Positions 33,023 through 41,572 of a DNA stretch of 64,000 bases are shown here, piece after piece. Source of the DNA: Conexibacter sp. DBS9H8 (lineage in GTDB: Bacteria; Actinomycetota; Thermoleophilia; Solirubrobacterales; Solirubrobacteraceae). The stretch lies in NCBI RefSeq assembly GCF_023330685.1, contig NZ_CP097128.1:62001-126000 (forward strand), read 5' to 3'. A program made the translations under genes and the position numbers. The notes beneath the pieces are model-generated. The model was not told the DNA's origin, ran no database searches, and was given only the letters and a program-made list of their open reading frames with translations. Numbering within the stretch: position 1 is the stretch's first letter; each line of letters begins with the position of its first letter.

Positions 33023-34782
33023 GGAGACCTCCGCGGCGACACCGACGGCTGCGTCGCGGCGCGCCGGTCGGCGAACGACGGCACCGGTCCCTCCGTCGCA
33101 CCGGCGAAAGCCCGTGAACGGTCATACAGCACGACCCGGTCACGCCCGGCCGCCTTGGCCTCATACATCGCCTGGTCGGCCTCGATCAGCAGCTCGCTGC
33201 CGACTTGCCCGGGGCGGCCGCTGAAGAGGGCGATCCCGACCGATGCAGTCACCCTCACCTGCTCGCTTTCGCGGCCCACTGTCCCCTCACGCGCGACCGC
33301 GGCCAGCAGCTTGTCGGCGACGTGTCGGGCCTCGGGCTCATCGGCGCTGGGGAGGATCACGGCGAACTCGTCCCCACCGGTGCGGGCGATGAAGTCACTC
33401 TCGCGCAGGGTGGCGCGCAGGGCACCGGCGATCTGGATGACGAGCCGGTCGCCCGCAGCGTGACCGAACGTGTCGTTGACGCTCTTGAAACCGTCGAGAT
33501 CGAGGGCGAGCAGTGCGCCCTCGCCCCCGTAGCGGCGCGCGCGGGCGAGGGTCTGCTCGAGGTCCTCCTCGAACCGGCGACGGTTGTGCAGGCCCGTGAG
33601 CGGGTCATGCTCGGCGAGGTGGCGCAGCTCCCCCTCCAGCCGTTTGCGATCGGAGATGTCGAGCGCCTGCTCGATGATCACCTGCTCACCGTCGGGCCCG
33701 ACGATGACCGCGTCCGTGATCAGGGCCGACACCTCCCGACCCTCCGCGCTGCTGAAGCGGCGCTCGAACTGGACGCGGGCGCCGTCGCGCCCAGAGAGCC
33801 GAGCGAGCGGCGCGCGGAAGCGGCGCTCACGATCGTCGGCGGCGATCAACGGTTCGAGCCCGGCGTCGAGCAGGGTCGTGAGCGGGACCCCGAGCATGTC
33901 CGCGTAGGCGGCGTTCGCGTCGAGGAGGCGACCGTGGTCGGCCCCCTCGAGGCCGATGATCGCCAGCGGTACCCCGGCCTGCTCGAAGGCGACCTTGAAG
34001 CGCTCCTCGGCGGCGGTCCGCGCCGCCTCGGCCCGTACGCGCTCGGTGATGTCCTGCACGGTGCCGGTGAGCCGGGTCGCCCCGGCCGCGTCGAGCTCGG
34101 CGTGGCCGAAGGCCTGGAGGACGAGCTCGTGTCCCTCCGCGGCGACCCGGAAGGTTTCGTTGAGCGGCACACCGTCGGTGAGCAGGCGGCCCCGGGCCCG
34201 CCGGACCCGGGGCCGGTCCTCAGGGTGGATCCGCTCGAGCTGGATCTCGGCGACCGCCTCCTCCGGCCCGATCCCGAACAGGCGCCGGTACTCGGCGCTG
34301 ACGGCAAGCGTCCCCGTGCCCGGGTCATAGGTCCAGGAGCCGAGCCGGGCGACCGCCTGGGCCTCGGCGAGGGCGGCCCGTTCCCGGGCGATCTCCGCCG
34401 CGGCCCGGTCCCGGTCGAGGTCGGCGAACATCGCCGGGGTCGCCAGCAGCCGGGCGTAGGAGGTGCGCAGCCCGAGGTAGGCGATCCCGACCGCGGCTCC
34501 GAAGATGTCCCAGACGTCCATCTGCCAGGTGAAGGTCCGCCGGGCGAGCAGGCCGACCGGGTCATGGCCGATGAGCAGGGGCAGCACCCCCTCGAGGGCG
34601 TTATCTCCGTGGTGGACGGCGCAGGTGAAGAAGATCAGCGCCGTCGCGGCGGCGAGCCGGTTCGCGCGCAGCTGCCCGGTGCGGATGAGCCCCCGGAAGA
34701 TGAGCCAGGAGATGACGAGGTAGCAGGCGGCGATCACCCCGTTGGCCGCCGACCCGACGACCCATGCGGGCAAGCCGAACAT
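33019..34782 (-). CDS. Membrane-anchored PAS-PAS-GGDEF diguanylate cyclase
   Basis: 587 residues. Three to four N-terminal helices (about 1-120) include GVIAACYLVISWLIFRGLI, ATALIFFTCAVHHGDNALEGVLPLLI and MDVWDIFGAAVGIAYLGLR. Two PAS domains follow: about 145-250 (LGSWTYDPGTGTLAVSAEYRRLFGI...GTVQDITERV) and about 262-375 (FKVAFEQAGVPLAIIGLEG...IIEQALDISDRK). The GGDEF domain (about 380-550) has HDPLTGLHNRRRFEEDLEQ, LLALDLDGFKSVNDTFGHAAGDRLV and the intact active site RTGGDEFAVILP. RESD five residues upstream is a proper inhibitory I-site. It makes c-di-GMP in response to signals at the membrane or in the PAS pockets. The buried HHGDN in helix 2 could bind metal or a cofactor. Confidence 0.94.
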   Translation of the reverse strand: MFGLPAWVVGSAANGVIAACYLVISWLIFRGLIRTGQLRANRLAAATALIFFTCAVHHGDNALEGVLPLLIGHDPVGLLARRTFTWQMDVWDIFGAAVGIAYLGLRTSYARLLATPAMFADLDRDRAAAEIARERAALAEAQAVARLGSWTYDPGTGTLAVSAEYRRLFGIGPEEAVAEIQLERIHPEDRPRVRRARGRLLTDGVPLNETFRVAAEGHELVLQAFGHAELDAAGATRLTGTVQDITERVRAEAARTAAEERFKVAFEQAGVPLAIIGLEGADHGRLLDANAAYADMLGVPLTTLLDAGLEPLIAADDRERRFRAPLARLSGRDGARVQFERRFSSAEGREVSALITDAVIVGPDGEQVIIEQALDISDRKRLEGELRHLAEHDPLTGLHNRRRFEEDLEQTLARARRYGGEGALLALDLDGFKSVNDTFGHAAGDRLVIQIAGALRATLRESDFIARTGGDEFAVILPSADEPEARHVADKLLAAVAREGTVGRESEQVRVTASVGIALFSGRPGQVGSELLIEADQAMYEAKAAGRDRVVLYDRSRAFAGATEGPVPSFADRRAATQPSVSPRRSP

Positions 34783-34965
34783 CAGCCCCGGGGTCCGCCC
34801 CGGCCGCGGCGGGCGTTGCCGGAGTCTGACCGCAGGTCGGGTCGGGTCCAGGCCATTCAGGACAGTTCATCGACCGTCCGCGCGAAAGCTTGAGCCGTCT
34901 CCCGGCGGCGCTGGCTGCCCCCGCCCGCCGCGGTGCCAGCAGGCCCCGACCGGGCATCCTCAGCG

Positions 34966-35277
34966 TCATCGTGACGGCGGAAGCTCACGCCCGAGCTGAG
35001 GGGCGATCCAGAGCCCGGGGGTCATCGCGACGATCTGAGCGGGCGGGAGATCGGCCACCGTGATCGCGTGCGTCGCCAGCATCAGCGCCGCAAGCTCACC
35101 CCAGGCGGCCGCGACCGGCATCACCCGGGCGGTTGGCCCCCAGCCAGCGGCGGCGCGCAACTCCTCCGCACGGGCGCGCACCTCGCCGATCGTCAGCTCG
35201 CCGAAACGGCGGTTGACGCCCTCACTGAACACCGGTGTCGCGAGGAGGGCGGCCACGCACGGGGCTCGCTCACCCAT
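34966..35277 (-). CDS. Unrecognised 103-aa protein at the end of the hydrogenase operon
   Basis: 103 residues from ATG at 35275-35277, overlapping the hypF stop (TGATG). It reads MGERAPCVAALLATPVFSEGVNRRFGELTIGEVRARAEELRAAAGWGPTARVMPVAAAWGELAALMLATHAITVADLPPAQIVAMTPGLWIAPQLGRELPPSR. Predicted mostly helical, one Cys, no metal-binding pattern, no signal peptide. I do not recognise the family. Tight coupling to hypF puts it in the hydrogenase transcription unit, so an assembly or regulatory accessory role is the simplest guess. Confidence 0.65.
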   Translation of the reverse strand: MGERAPCVAALLATPVFSEGVNRRFGELTIGEVRARAEELRAAAGWGPTARVMPVAAAWGELAALMLATHAITVADLPPAQIVAMTPGLWIAPQLGRELPPSR

Positions 35278-37661
35278 CACTCCTCACCCCCAACGGGCGG
35301 CGCCCCGTTGACGGGCCCCGATCTGGACCGCCACGCAGCGACCGCCGCCTGGCCGAAGGAGATGCCGCCGTCCCCGGCGGGCAGGCGCTCGGGGACGAGC
35401 ACCCGCAAGCCGGCGTCCGCGAGCCCGGCGGCGGCACGCTCGAGCAGCCGTCGGTTCTGGAACACGCCGCCGGCGAGCACGACCGTGTCGGTCTGGGCCG
35501 CGCCGGCAAGGGAGATGCACGCCCGGACCGTGACCGAGCTGACCGCCGCGTGAAAGCGGGCTGCGATGATCGCCGTCGGGACGGCGCGAGTGAGATCACG
35601 ACACAGCTCAGCCAATGCGGGCGTGGGATCCATGCATAACAGCTGACCGTTGTGGTGCAGATCGAACTGATAGCTCCCGCGTTCTGCCCGATCGCAGGCG
35701 GACTCCAGCTCGATCGCCGCCTGGCCCTCATAGGTGGCGACGGTGCGCAGCCCACAGAGAGCGGCGACTGCGTCGAAGAGCCGGCCCATGCTGGTGGTCT
35801 CGGGTGCTTGAAACCCGCGTCCGGCCATCGCCGCGACCAATTCCCATCGGCGCCGGTCCACACCCCGGGCGAGAGCCGGGGGGATGGTTTCGAATCCACA
35901 GCGGGTGAGCCACGCGCAGGCCATCCGCCACGGCTCCCGGATCGCCTTGTCTCCACCGGGCATCCTCACGGCCGTCAGCGCACCGGCACGGCGGAAGCCG
36001 CCGAGGTCGCCGACCAGCAGCTCACCTCCCCACACCGTCCCGTCGCTGCCGTATCCGGTCCCGTCGAAGATCGCCCCGACCGCGGGCCCGGTGCTCCCGT
36101 GCTCGGCAAGACAGGCGGCCAGGTGCGCATGATGGTGCTGGACGGCGATCAGCTCAGCCCCGGCCTCCCCGCGGTCCCGGGCGTATTTGGTGCTGAGGTA
36201 TTCAGGATGGAGATCATGGGCGATCACGGCGGGAGCGATGTGGAACAGCCGCTGGAAATGCTCGATTCCGTCCGTGAAGGAGGCGAGCGCTTCCACGTCG
36301 GCGAGGTCGCCGACGTGGTGGCTGAGCCACGCCCGTCCCCCCTTGCTCACGCAGAAGGTGTTCTTCAGCTCTGCGCCGCAGGCGAGGATCGGGGCGGCGC
36401 CCGGTTCCGGCAACGCCAGGCTGCCGGGCACAAAACCGCGGGAGCGGCGCAGCATGACGGTGCGCCGGCCCCCGGGAAGCCCCACCGGCTGCACGATCGA
36501 ATCGTCGGCACGGACCTCGATCGGGCGATCGTGGGTGAGCATGAGTTCGGCGATTCCGCAAAGCCGTCCGGTCGCCTCGGCGTCCCGGTACAGCGTCGGC
36601 TCATCGGCGACGTTGGCGCTCGTCATCACCAGTGGCCGACCGACGTCCTTGAGCAGCAGATGATGCAGCGGTGAGTATGCGAGCATGACGCCCAGATCAG
36701 GGGACCCAGCGGCGACGGCATCGGCGACCCGAGCCCCCGGGCGACGTGGCACGAGCACGATCGGCCGGGCACGGTCGGTCAACGCGCTCGCGCTCACGTC
36801 ATCGAGTTCCACCAGCGCAGCCGCCTGTGCGAGCGTCGCCACCATCACGGCAAAGGGCCGGTCCGGACGGCGCTTGGCCAGGGCCAGGGCCCGGACCGCC
36901 TGCTCGTCGTCGGCGCAGCAGGCGAGGTGGAACCCGCCGATGCCCTTGACGGCAACCAGCGCTCCGGAGTCGAGTGCCGCGGCCGCGCGCCGGATCGGAT
37001 CTCCCGGTGCTGCACAGACGTCCGTGACACTGTCCCCAAGTACGCGGAGCTCAAGCTGGGGGCCGCACGCCGGGCAGGCGTTCGGCTGGGCGTGAAACCG
37101 CCGGTCCCACGGGTCCTCGTACTCGGACTGGCAGGCGACGCACATGGTGAACCCGGCCATCGTCGTCGCCGGGCGGTCATAGGGCACCCCGGTGACGATC
37201 GTGAAGCGCGGCCCGCAGTCGGTGCAATTGATGAACGGGTATCGATAACGGCGGTCCCGAGGATCCGCAAGTTCCGCCAGACATGCGTCACAGGTCGCGG
37301 TGTCCGCTGCCACCGGCACGTCTGCGGACCCGCCGACCGGGCTCTCGCGGATTCTGAAGGTGTGCTCACCTCCCGGGGCACGGGCGGTCACGGTAACCCG
37401 CTCCACGTTGGCCAGCGGAGGAGCCTCGGACGCGAGGCGACCGAGGAACGCGTCCACTGCCACACGGGTGCCCTCAACCTCGATCGACACGCCGTGGACG
37501 TCATTGCGCACCCAACCGGCGAGCCCCAACTCGCCGGCCAGGCGGAAGACGTGGGGCCGGAACCCGACACCCTGTACGGTACCGGTCACGCGAACGCCAA
37601 CCCGCCGCCCGGGGGCCTCACGCTCGGAGGGTGAACCTCGCGGCTCAGCCGACAAGTTCAC
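35277..37661 (-). CDS. hypF: Hydrogenase maturation protein HypF (carbamoyltransferase)
   Basis: 794 residues, with all HypF domains in order. Acylphosphatase (about 20-105): VRVTGTVQGVGFRPHVFRLAGELGLAGWVRN. Zinc-finger block (about 120-195): CDACLAELADPRDRRYRYPFINCTDCGPR, CVACQSEYEDPWDRRFHAQPNACPACG. YrdC-like (about 215-400). Kae1-like carbamoyltransferase (about 410-780) with HDLHPEYLSTKYA, VQHHHAHLAACLAEH, GAIFDGTGYGSDGTVWGGE and VLAGGVFQNRRLLERAA. It uses carbamoyl phosphate and ATP to load HypE, the first step towards the CN ligands of the NiFe site. Starts with GTG at 37659-37661, overlapping the SIS gene by 17 bp. Confidence 0.96.
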   Translation of the reverse strand: MNLSAEPRGSPSEREAPGRRVGVRVTGTVQGVGFRPHVFRLAGELGLAGWVRNDVHGVSIEVEGTRVAVDAFLGRLASEAPPLANVERVTVTARAPGGEHTFRIRESPVGGSADVPVAADTATCDACLAELADPRDRRYRYPFINCTDCGPRFTIVTGVPYDRPATTMAGFTMCVACQSEYEDPWDRRFHAQPNACPACGPQLELRVLGDSVTDVCAAPGDPIRRAAAALDSGALVAVKGIGGFHLACCADDEQAVRALALAKRRPDRPFAVMVATLAQAAALVELDDVSASALTDRARPIVLVPRRPGARVADAVAAGSPDLGVMLAYSPLHHLLLKDVGRPLVMTSANVADEPTLYRDAEATGRLCGIAELMLTHDRPIEVRADDSIVQPVGLPGGRRTVMLRRSRGFVPGSLALPEPGAAPILACGAELKNTFCVSKGGRAWLSHHVGDLADVEALASFTDGIEHFQRLFHIAPAVIAHDLHPEYLSTKYARDRGEAGAELIAVQHHHAHLAACLAEHGSTGPAVGAIFDGTGYGSDGTVWGGELLVGDLGGFRRAGALTAVRMPGGDKAIREPWRMACAWLTRCGFETIPPALARGVDRRRWELVAAMAGRGFQAPETTSMGRLFDAVAALCGLRTVATYEGQAAIELESACDRAERGSYQFDLHHNGQLLCMDPTPALAELCRDLTRAVPTAIIAARFHAAVSSVTVRACISLAGAAQTDTVVLAGGVFQNRRLLERAAAGLADAGLRVLVPERLPAGDGGISFGQAAVAAWRSRSGPVNGAPPVGGEE

Positions 37662-38853
37662 AAAGGACGTGATACGCGCTCGCCTGTGCTTCCTGGATCC
37701 GCGGGATGTATTCGGAGGGGGTGACGATCACGCGATCAGCCAACCGTTCCGAGACGATCCGGCCGCCGTCATACCCGACGAGCGCCACGGACACAAGATC
37801 TCGCCGGCGGGCTTCTGCGAGCGCCGAGATCACGTTCGCCGAACTGCCGGACGTGGAGAGGGCGATGAGTGCGTCCCCCCGGTGACCATGGGCGATCACC
37901 TGCCGGGCGAAGATCGCCTCGGTGCCGATGTCGTTGGCGATCGCGGTGATGATCGCCGTGTCCTCGGTGAGATCGACGGCGGGATGACCCGCCGCTCGCA
38001 GGTCGGCAGCGAGATCCATCGCGTCGGTGGCCGAACCGCCGTTGCCGAGCGTGAACACCGTTCCGCCGCCGCTGAGGCAGCGGCGCAGATCCGCGGCGGC
38101 ATCAGCCAGCACGCGGCCGTTCTCACGCAACGTCCGCTCCCGCAGCGCGCCGGTCTCCCTCGCCTTCATCACCACCGAGCGACGCACATCCTCGAGGACC
38201 GGCCCCAGCGCAACCTCGGACTCTGCGAGGAACGGGTACAGAAACGCCGAGGCACCGGCGTCGTGGACCGGTCGCGGCGTCCGTCCGGCCAGAAGCCCGC
38301 GGTGCTCGAAGAACACATGCACAAGTTCCCAGAGCACGTGGTAGAGCGTCTCGATCAACTCCTGTCGGACCATCGGATCGTCGGCGGACGGATCAAAGAG
38401 CCATTCCGCCTTCATCCCGGCCCTGAAACCCAGGGTCAGACAGCCACGAGCGCGGGCGACGGCGACTGCGCGGACGCCGTCCGCGACCGCGTCGGCGTCG
38501 CTTCCGAAGCTGATCACGACGTCCTCGGTCCGCGCCAGCAGGTCGACCTGGACGGCGAGGGCGCCCCCTTCAGGGCCGAGCGCGAGCGCCGGGAGGGCAC
38601 GCTTGCCGACGATCACGGGGTGGACGAACTCCACCGCCACGTGCCGCGCGTCGGAGCGGTCCGCCGGCGTCGCACCGAGCGCGATCAGCCGTCCACCCCG
38701 AGCGAACCGCTCGGCCATCTGGTGACAGAGCGCCGCGATCGGCGCGGCCTCGGCCGAGAAGAAGCGCAGGTTCGCCGCCGTCCGCCGGTGCAGCTGATCA
38801 TCGATGCGGCGGCCATCAGCATCGGCCAGGGCTGTCAGCGCCGGCCCACTCAC
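37645..38853 (-). CDS. Double SIS-domain protein in the hydrogenase operon
   Basis: 402 residues from GTG at 38851-38853, which overlaps the hypB stop by 4 bp; a longer frame to 38907 would intrude further into hypB. The C-terminal half (about 230-400) is a GmhA-type SIS domain: LSGGGTVFTLGNGGSATDAMDLAADLRAAGHPAVDL, HGHRGDALIALSTSGSSANVISALAEARRRDLVSVALVGYDGG, IPRIQEAQASAYHVLCELV. The N-terminal half (about 35-170) is a second, more divergent SIS-like unit: MAERFARGGRLIALGATPADRSDARHVAVEFVHP, RTEDVVISFGSDADAVADGVRAVAVARARGCLTLGF. SIS domains bind sugar phosphates. Similar genes occur in other actinobacterial-type hydrogenase clusters (from memory), but the role is unknown. Confidence 0.82.
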   Translation of the reverse strand: MSGPALTALADADGRRIDDQLHRRTAANLRFFSAEAAPIAALCHQMAERFARGGRLIALGATPADRSDARHVAVEFVHPVIVGKRALPALALGPEGGALAVQVDLLARTEDVVISFGSDADAVADGVRAVAVARARGCLTLGFRAGMKAEWLFDPSADDPMVRQELIETLYHVLWELVHVFFEHRGLLAGRTPRPVHDAGASAFLYPFLAESEVALGPVLEDVRRSVVMKARETGALRERTLRENGRVLADAAADLRRCLSGGGTVFTLGNGGSATDAMDLAADLRAAGHPAVDLTEDTAIITAIANDIGTEAIFARQVIAHGHRGDALIALSTSGSSANVISALAEARRRDLVSVALVGYDGGRIVSERLADRVIVTPSEYIPRIQEAQASAYHVLCELVG

Positions 38854-39536
38854 CGGAGACTCACCTGCGCCGGAGGGCGGGCGGCGGCCATCAGCCAGTG
38901 CCGCCACCGGTCAAGCCCCTCACCGGAGGAGCCGCTCGCGACGATCATCTCGACGCCGGGATGGACCTGATCGATGTGGGCGCAAAGACGTTCGAGGTCG
39001 ACATCGACGTAGGGGAGAAGATCGACCTTGTTGATGATGACGAGGTCACAGGCCCGGAACATCAGCGGATACTTCAGCGGCTTGTCCTCCCCCTCGGTGA
39101 CCGAGCAGACCATCGCGCGCACGTCCTCACCGATGCGGAACTCGGCCGGACACACCAGGTTGCCGACGTTCTCGACCACGAGCAGGTCGATCTCCGACAA
39201 CGGAAGGGCGCCGATCGCCGAGCGGACCATGTTGGCATCCAGGTGACACTCGCCACCGAAGCTCGGATCGGTGTTGAGCTGGGTGACGGGCACGTGGAGG
39301 GAGGCGAGCCTGTCCGCGTCCAGAGACCCCTGCACGTCACCCTCGAGCACGCCGACGCGCACACCCTCGAGTCGGCCGAGGACCCGCTCCAGCAGCGTCG
39401 TCTTCCCCGCTCCGGGAGCGCCCATCAGATTGATCACCCGCACGCGGTGGCGATCGAAGTCGGCCCGGTTCGCGGCCGCGATCGTGTTGTTGGCGTCCAG
39501 GGCCTCCTCCACCACCGTCACCTTCACGCGATGCAT
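38850..39536 (-). CDS. hypB: Hydrogenase nickel incorporation GTPase HypB
   Basis: 228 residues. Walker A GAPGAGKTTLLERVLGRL is near residue 38, VGVLEGDVQGSLDADRLA follows, then GGECHLDANMVRSAIGALPLSEIDLLVVENVGNLVCPAEF carries the C-H metal site and Walker B, and DLVIINKVDLLPYVDVD the NKxD guanine-specificity motif. There is no N-terminal His-rich nickel store, so nickel must be delivered directly, probably from HypA. It powers nickel insertion into the large subunit. Gene order hypA-hypB with 13 bp overlap is standard. Confidence 0.96.
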   Translation of the reverse strand: MHRVKVTVVEEALDANNTIAAANRADFDRHRVRVINLMGAPGAGKTTLLERVLGRLEGVRVGVLEGDVQGSLDADRLASLHVPVTQLNTDPSFGGECHLDANMVRSAIGALPLSEIDLLVVENVGNLVCPAEFRIGEDVRAMVCSVTEGEDKPLKYPLMFRACDLVIINKVDLLPYVDVDLERLCAHIDQVHPGVEMIVASGSSGEGLDRWRHWLMAAARPPAQVSLR

Positions 39537-39877
39537 GCCGTCTCCTCCTCGACCTCGATGGACTCAACCTCGAACTCCTGGCCGGTGAGGATCTCGACCT
39601 CCGAGCCACCGCAGTGCGGGCAGCGGAACGCGGGGATCTCAATCCCCCAGGTCGCGGCACAGCCCCGGCATCCGAGCCGCGCGCCGATCCGCTCCTGATC
39701 GAGAGTGGCGCCCTCACAGAGAGTGCCGCGCGCCACGAAGGCGAAGTAGAACGCAAGCGTGTCGGGCACAACCTGGCGCAGGACGCCAACACGGAGGTGG
39801 ATCGCGCTCACCGGCCGTCCGCGGGCATGCTTGACCGCGGTGTTGACGATCGCCCCCGACAGTGCCAGCTCATGCAC
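39524..39877 (-). CDS. hypA: Hydrogenase nickel chaperone HypA
   Basis: 117 residues. MHELALSGAIVNTAVKHARGRPVSAIHLRVG has the strictly conserved MHE N-terminus, whose His2 binds nickel. The structural zinc site is formed by CRGC (about residue 72) and CPHC (about residue 90) in LGCRGCAATWGIEIPAFRCPHCGGSEVEILTGQEFEVESIEVEEE. Both sites are intact. It hands nickel to the hydrogenase precursor with HypB. The start overlaps the protease stop by 8 bp. Confidence 0.97.
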   Translation of the reverse strand: MHELALSGAIVNTAVKHARGRPVSAIHLRVGVLRQVVPDTLAFYFAFVARGTLCEGATLDQERIGARLGCRGCAATWGIEIPAFRCPHCGGSEVEILTGQEFEVESIEVEEETACIA

Positions 39878-40418
39878 GGCTGGACCTCGGCTCGGGCGCG
39901 GGTGCGCCGAGCAGCTCCGCTGCGGTCTCGATCACGACGCTGACGGCGTGCTCCACCGCCTCGGCCACAGGCGCTGAGAGGCCCCACCTGGGCTCGTCCA
40001 CCGTGGCGGGCTCACAGGCGATCACCAGGACCCGGCCGGGCCAGGCACCCACTGACTTGACGAAGCGCAGCACGGTCCTGGGGTCCATCCCGTGGGGATT
40101 GATCACCGCCCCGTCCTCGATCCCCGCCTCCACGTCGGCTTCGTCTGGCTCGATCACGTACAGCGTTCCCGGAGCGCCACCCTGCTTGCTGACGTCGACG
40201 ATGATCAGCGCGTCGTAGCCGCGCATCACCTCATAGGCGAGATCGAGTCCACCGGTTCCGGCATCCATCACCGCCACCCCCGGCGGGAGTAAGCCTGCCG
40301 ACAGCCGTCGTGCGACCTCCCCACCGAACCCGTCGTCCCCCAACCAACTACTGCCGACGCCGGCGATCAGCACACTGCCCAACCGCTCGGCGCCACCCGG
40401 TTCGTGAATGACGCTCAC
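39870..40418 (-). CDS. Hydrogenase maturation protease (HupD/HyaD/HoxM family)
   Basis: 182 residues. The fold is recognised from VLIAGVGSSWLGDDGFGGEVARRLSAGLLPPGVAVMDAGTGGLDLAYEVMRGYDALIIVDVSKQGGAPGTLYVIEPDEAD. The nickel-sensing residues Asp in GDDGFG and Asp in VDVS are present, and a later INPHGMDPRTVLRFVKSVG contains the conserved His. It removes the C-terminal peptide of the large subunit after nickel insertion; that peptide is present in the large subunit here (19 residues after the last His). The start overlaps the 385-aa gene by 4 bp. Confidence 0.93.
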   Translation of the reverse strand: MSVIHEPGGAERLGSVLIAGVGSSWLGDDGFGGEVARRLSAGLLPPGVAVMDAGTGGLDLAYEVMRGYDALIIVDVSKQGGAPGTLYVIEPDEADVEAGIEDGAVINPHGMDPRTVLRFVKSVGAWPGRVLVIACEPATVDEPRWGLSAPVAEAVEHAVSVVIETAAELLGAPAPEPRSSRA

Positions 40419-41572
40419 GGGTCGATCACCTCCACCTCAGGGGGAAAGAAATACAGCAGTCGTCCGGACTCGCGCATCAGCGCCTGGCCGGGGTCGCCGT
40501 CGATGGTCACACCCAGATGGATGCAGCCGTCATAGGCAGTCATGATCCGCTCGATCGTCGCGGTGCGTCCCTCGAGCATGCGGGCCTGCAGGTCGGCATC
40601 CACCCCTGGCCGGAGCCGGACCCTGCTTCCGCGCGCAAAGGACCGGCCGCCGACCTCGACGGACTGTTCACCGACGCTCGGATCGCTGAGCCCGGGCGGC
40701 TCGGTCGGCGGCTCGTCGGTCTGGCGGTCGCGGAGGCTGACGCGACCGTGCAGGGCGGCGAGATCAGCGGGGGTTGCCGTCGCGGCGCGCACGAGGGCGG
40801 CCCTCAGAGCGGGGTCCTGTCCGGCGATCTCGGCGCGCTCACCGTCACTGAGCGCCTGCAGATGCAGCAGCAGCGCCTCCTCGATCTCGGTCCCGTCAAA
40901 GAGCGAACCGCGGCTTTCCGGCGCGATCTGAGGGTGATCGGGCAGCATGATCGTGGCGCCGATGATCACGTCATCCGCGGGTGTGGCGAGCACCGGAAAC
41001 GTGTTGACGCTGTCATAGGCACGTTCGAAGGGCGAGATGAAGCGGCCCCCGCTGACCCGCAGGATCGGGTGCGTGGAGAGCAGTGAGAAGGCCAGGGCCC
41101 CGGACCGGTCGAGATGGCCGACTCGATGCATGGCCGTCCGGTTCTCAACCATCAGGGTCACCTCATGGCGGTCAGAACCGGAGTCGATCACCCGCGCGCT
41201 GAGGCACAACCCGACGGTCAGACCGGGACCGTCCTTGCAGGGGACCAGGACCTGCTTGGCCATCGGCCCGTGGGTGAGCGCGCCGAGCATGCCGCCCGGT
41301 TGATCGACGCGCTGAGCCTGAGCCCGGTGCCGCTCACCCTCGGGGCTCAGGAAGCGGACCTCTGCGGCGAGCACCGCGTCCGGGGGCGCGTGGAGCTCGC
41401 AGCGGAGTTCGAGGTGATCAAATGCCGTGGCGAGCGTCCTGGCGTAGGCGGGCGGGTAGAGGATCCCGAACGGTGTCGGGGTCGCGTTCTTGGTCGAGCC
41501 GGGGGTGTAGGGGTAGAGGGCGTAGCCCTCGAACACCAGCGAATCAAGCAGTTCCTCCAGCGTGTCAACCAT
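40415..41572 (-). CDS. Unrecognised 385-aa protein of the hydrogenase operon
   Basis: 385 residues, no named domain known to me. The N-terminus MVDTLEELLDSLVFEGYALYPYTPGSTKNATPTPFGILYPPAYA is notable, and the central part (LTVGLCLSARVIDSGSDRHEVTLMVENRTAMHRVGHLDRSGALAFSLLSTHPILRVSGGRFISPFE) looks beta-rich. The last ~75 residues, FARGSRVRLRPGVDADLQARMLEGRTATIERIMTAYDGCIHLGVTIDGDPG, read as a small SH3/KOW-like barrel. It sits in the conserved block between DUF6084 and the protease, with 4-8 bp overlaps on both sides. From memory, equivalents accompany actinobacterial-type hydrogenases. Cytosolic. A role in assembly is inferred from position only. Confidence 0.75.
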   Translation of the reverse strand: MVDTLEELLDSLVFEGYALYPYTPGSTKNATPTPFGILYPPAYARTLATAFDHLELRCELHAPPDAVLAAEVRFLSPEGERHRAQAQRVDQPGGMLGALTHGPMAKQVLVPCKDGPGLTVGLCLSARVIDSGSDRHEVTLMVENRTAMHRVGHLDRSGALAFSLLSTHPILRVSGGRFISPFERAYDSVNTFPVLATPADDVIIGATIMLPDHPQIAPESRGSLFDGTEIEEALLLHLQALSDGERAEIAGQDPALRAALVRAATATPADLAALHGRVSLRDRQTDEPPTEPPGLSDPSVGEQSVEVGGRSFARGSRVRLRPGVDADLQARMLEGRTATIERIMTAYDGCIHLGVTIDGDPGQALMRESGRLLYFFPPEVEVIDP

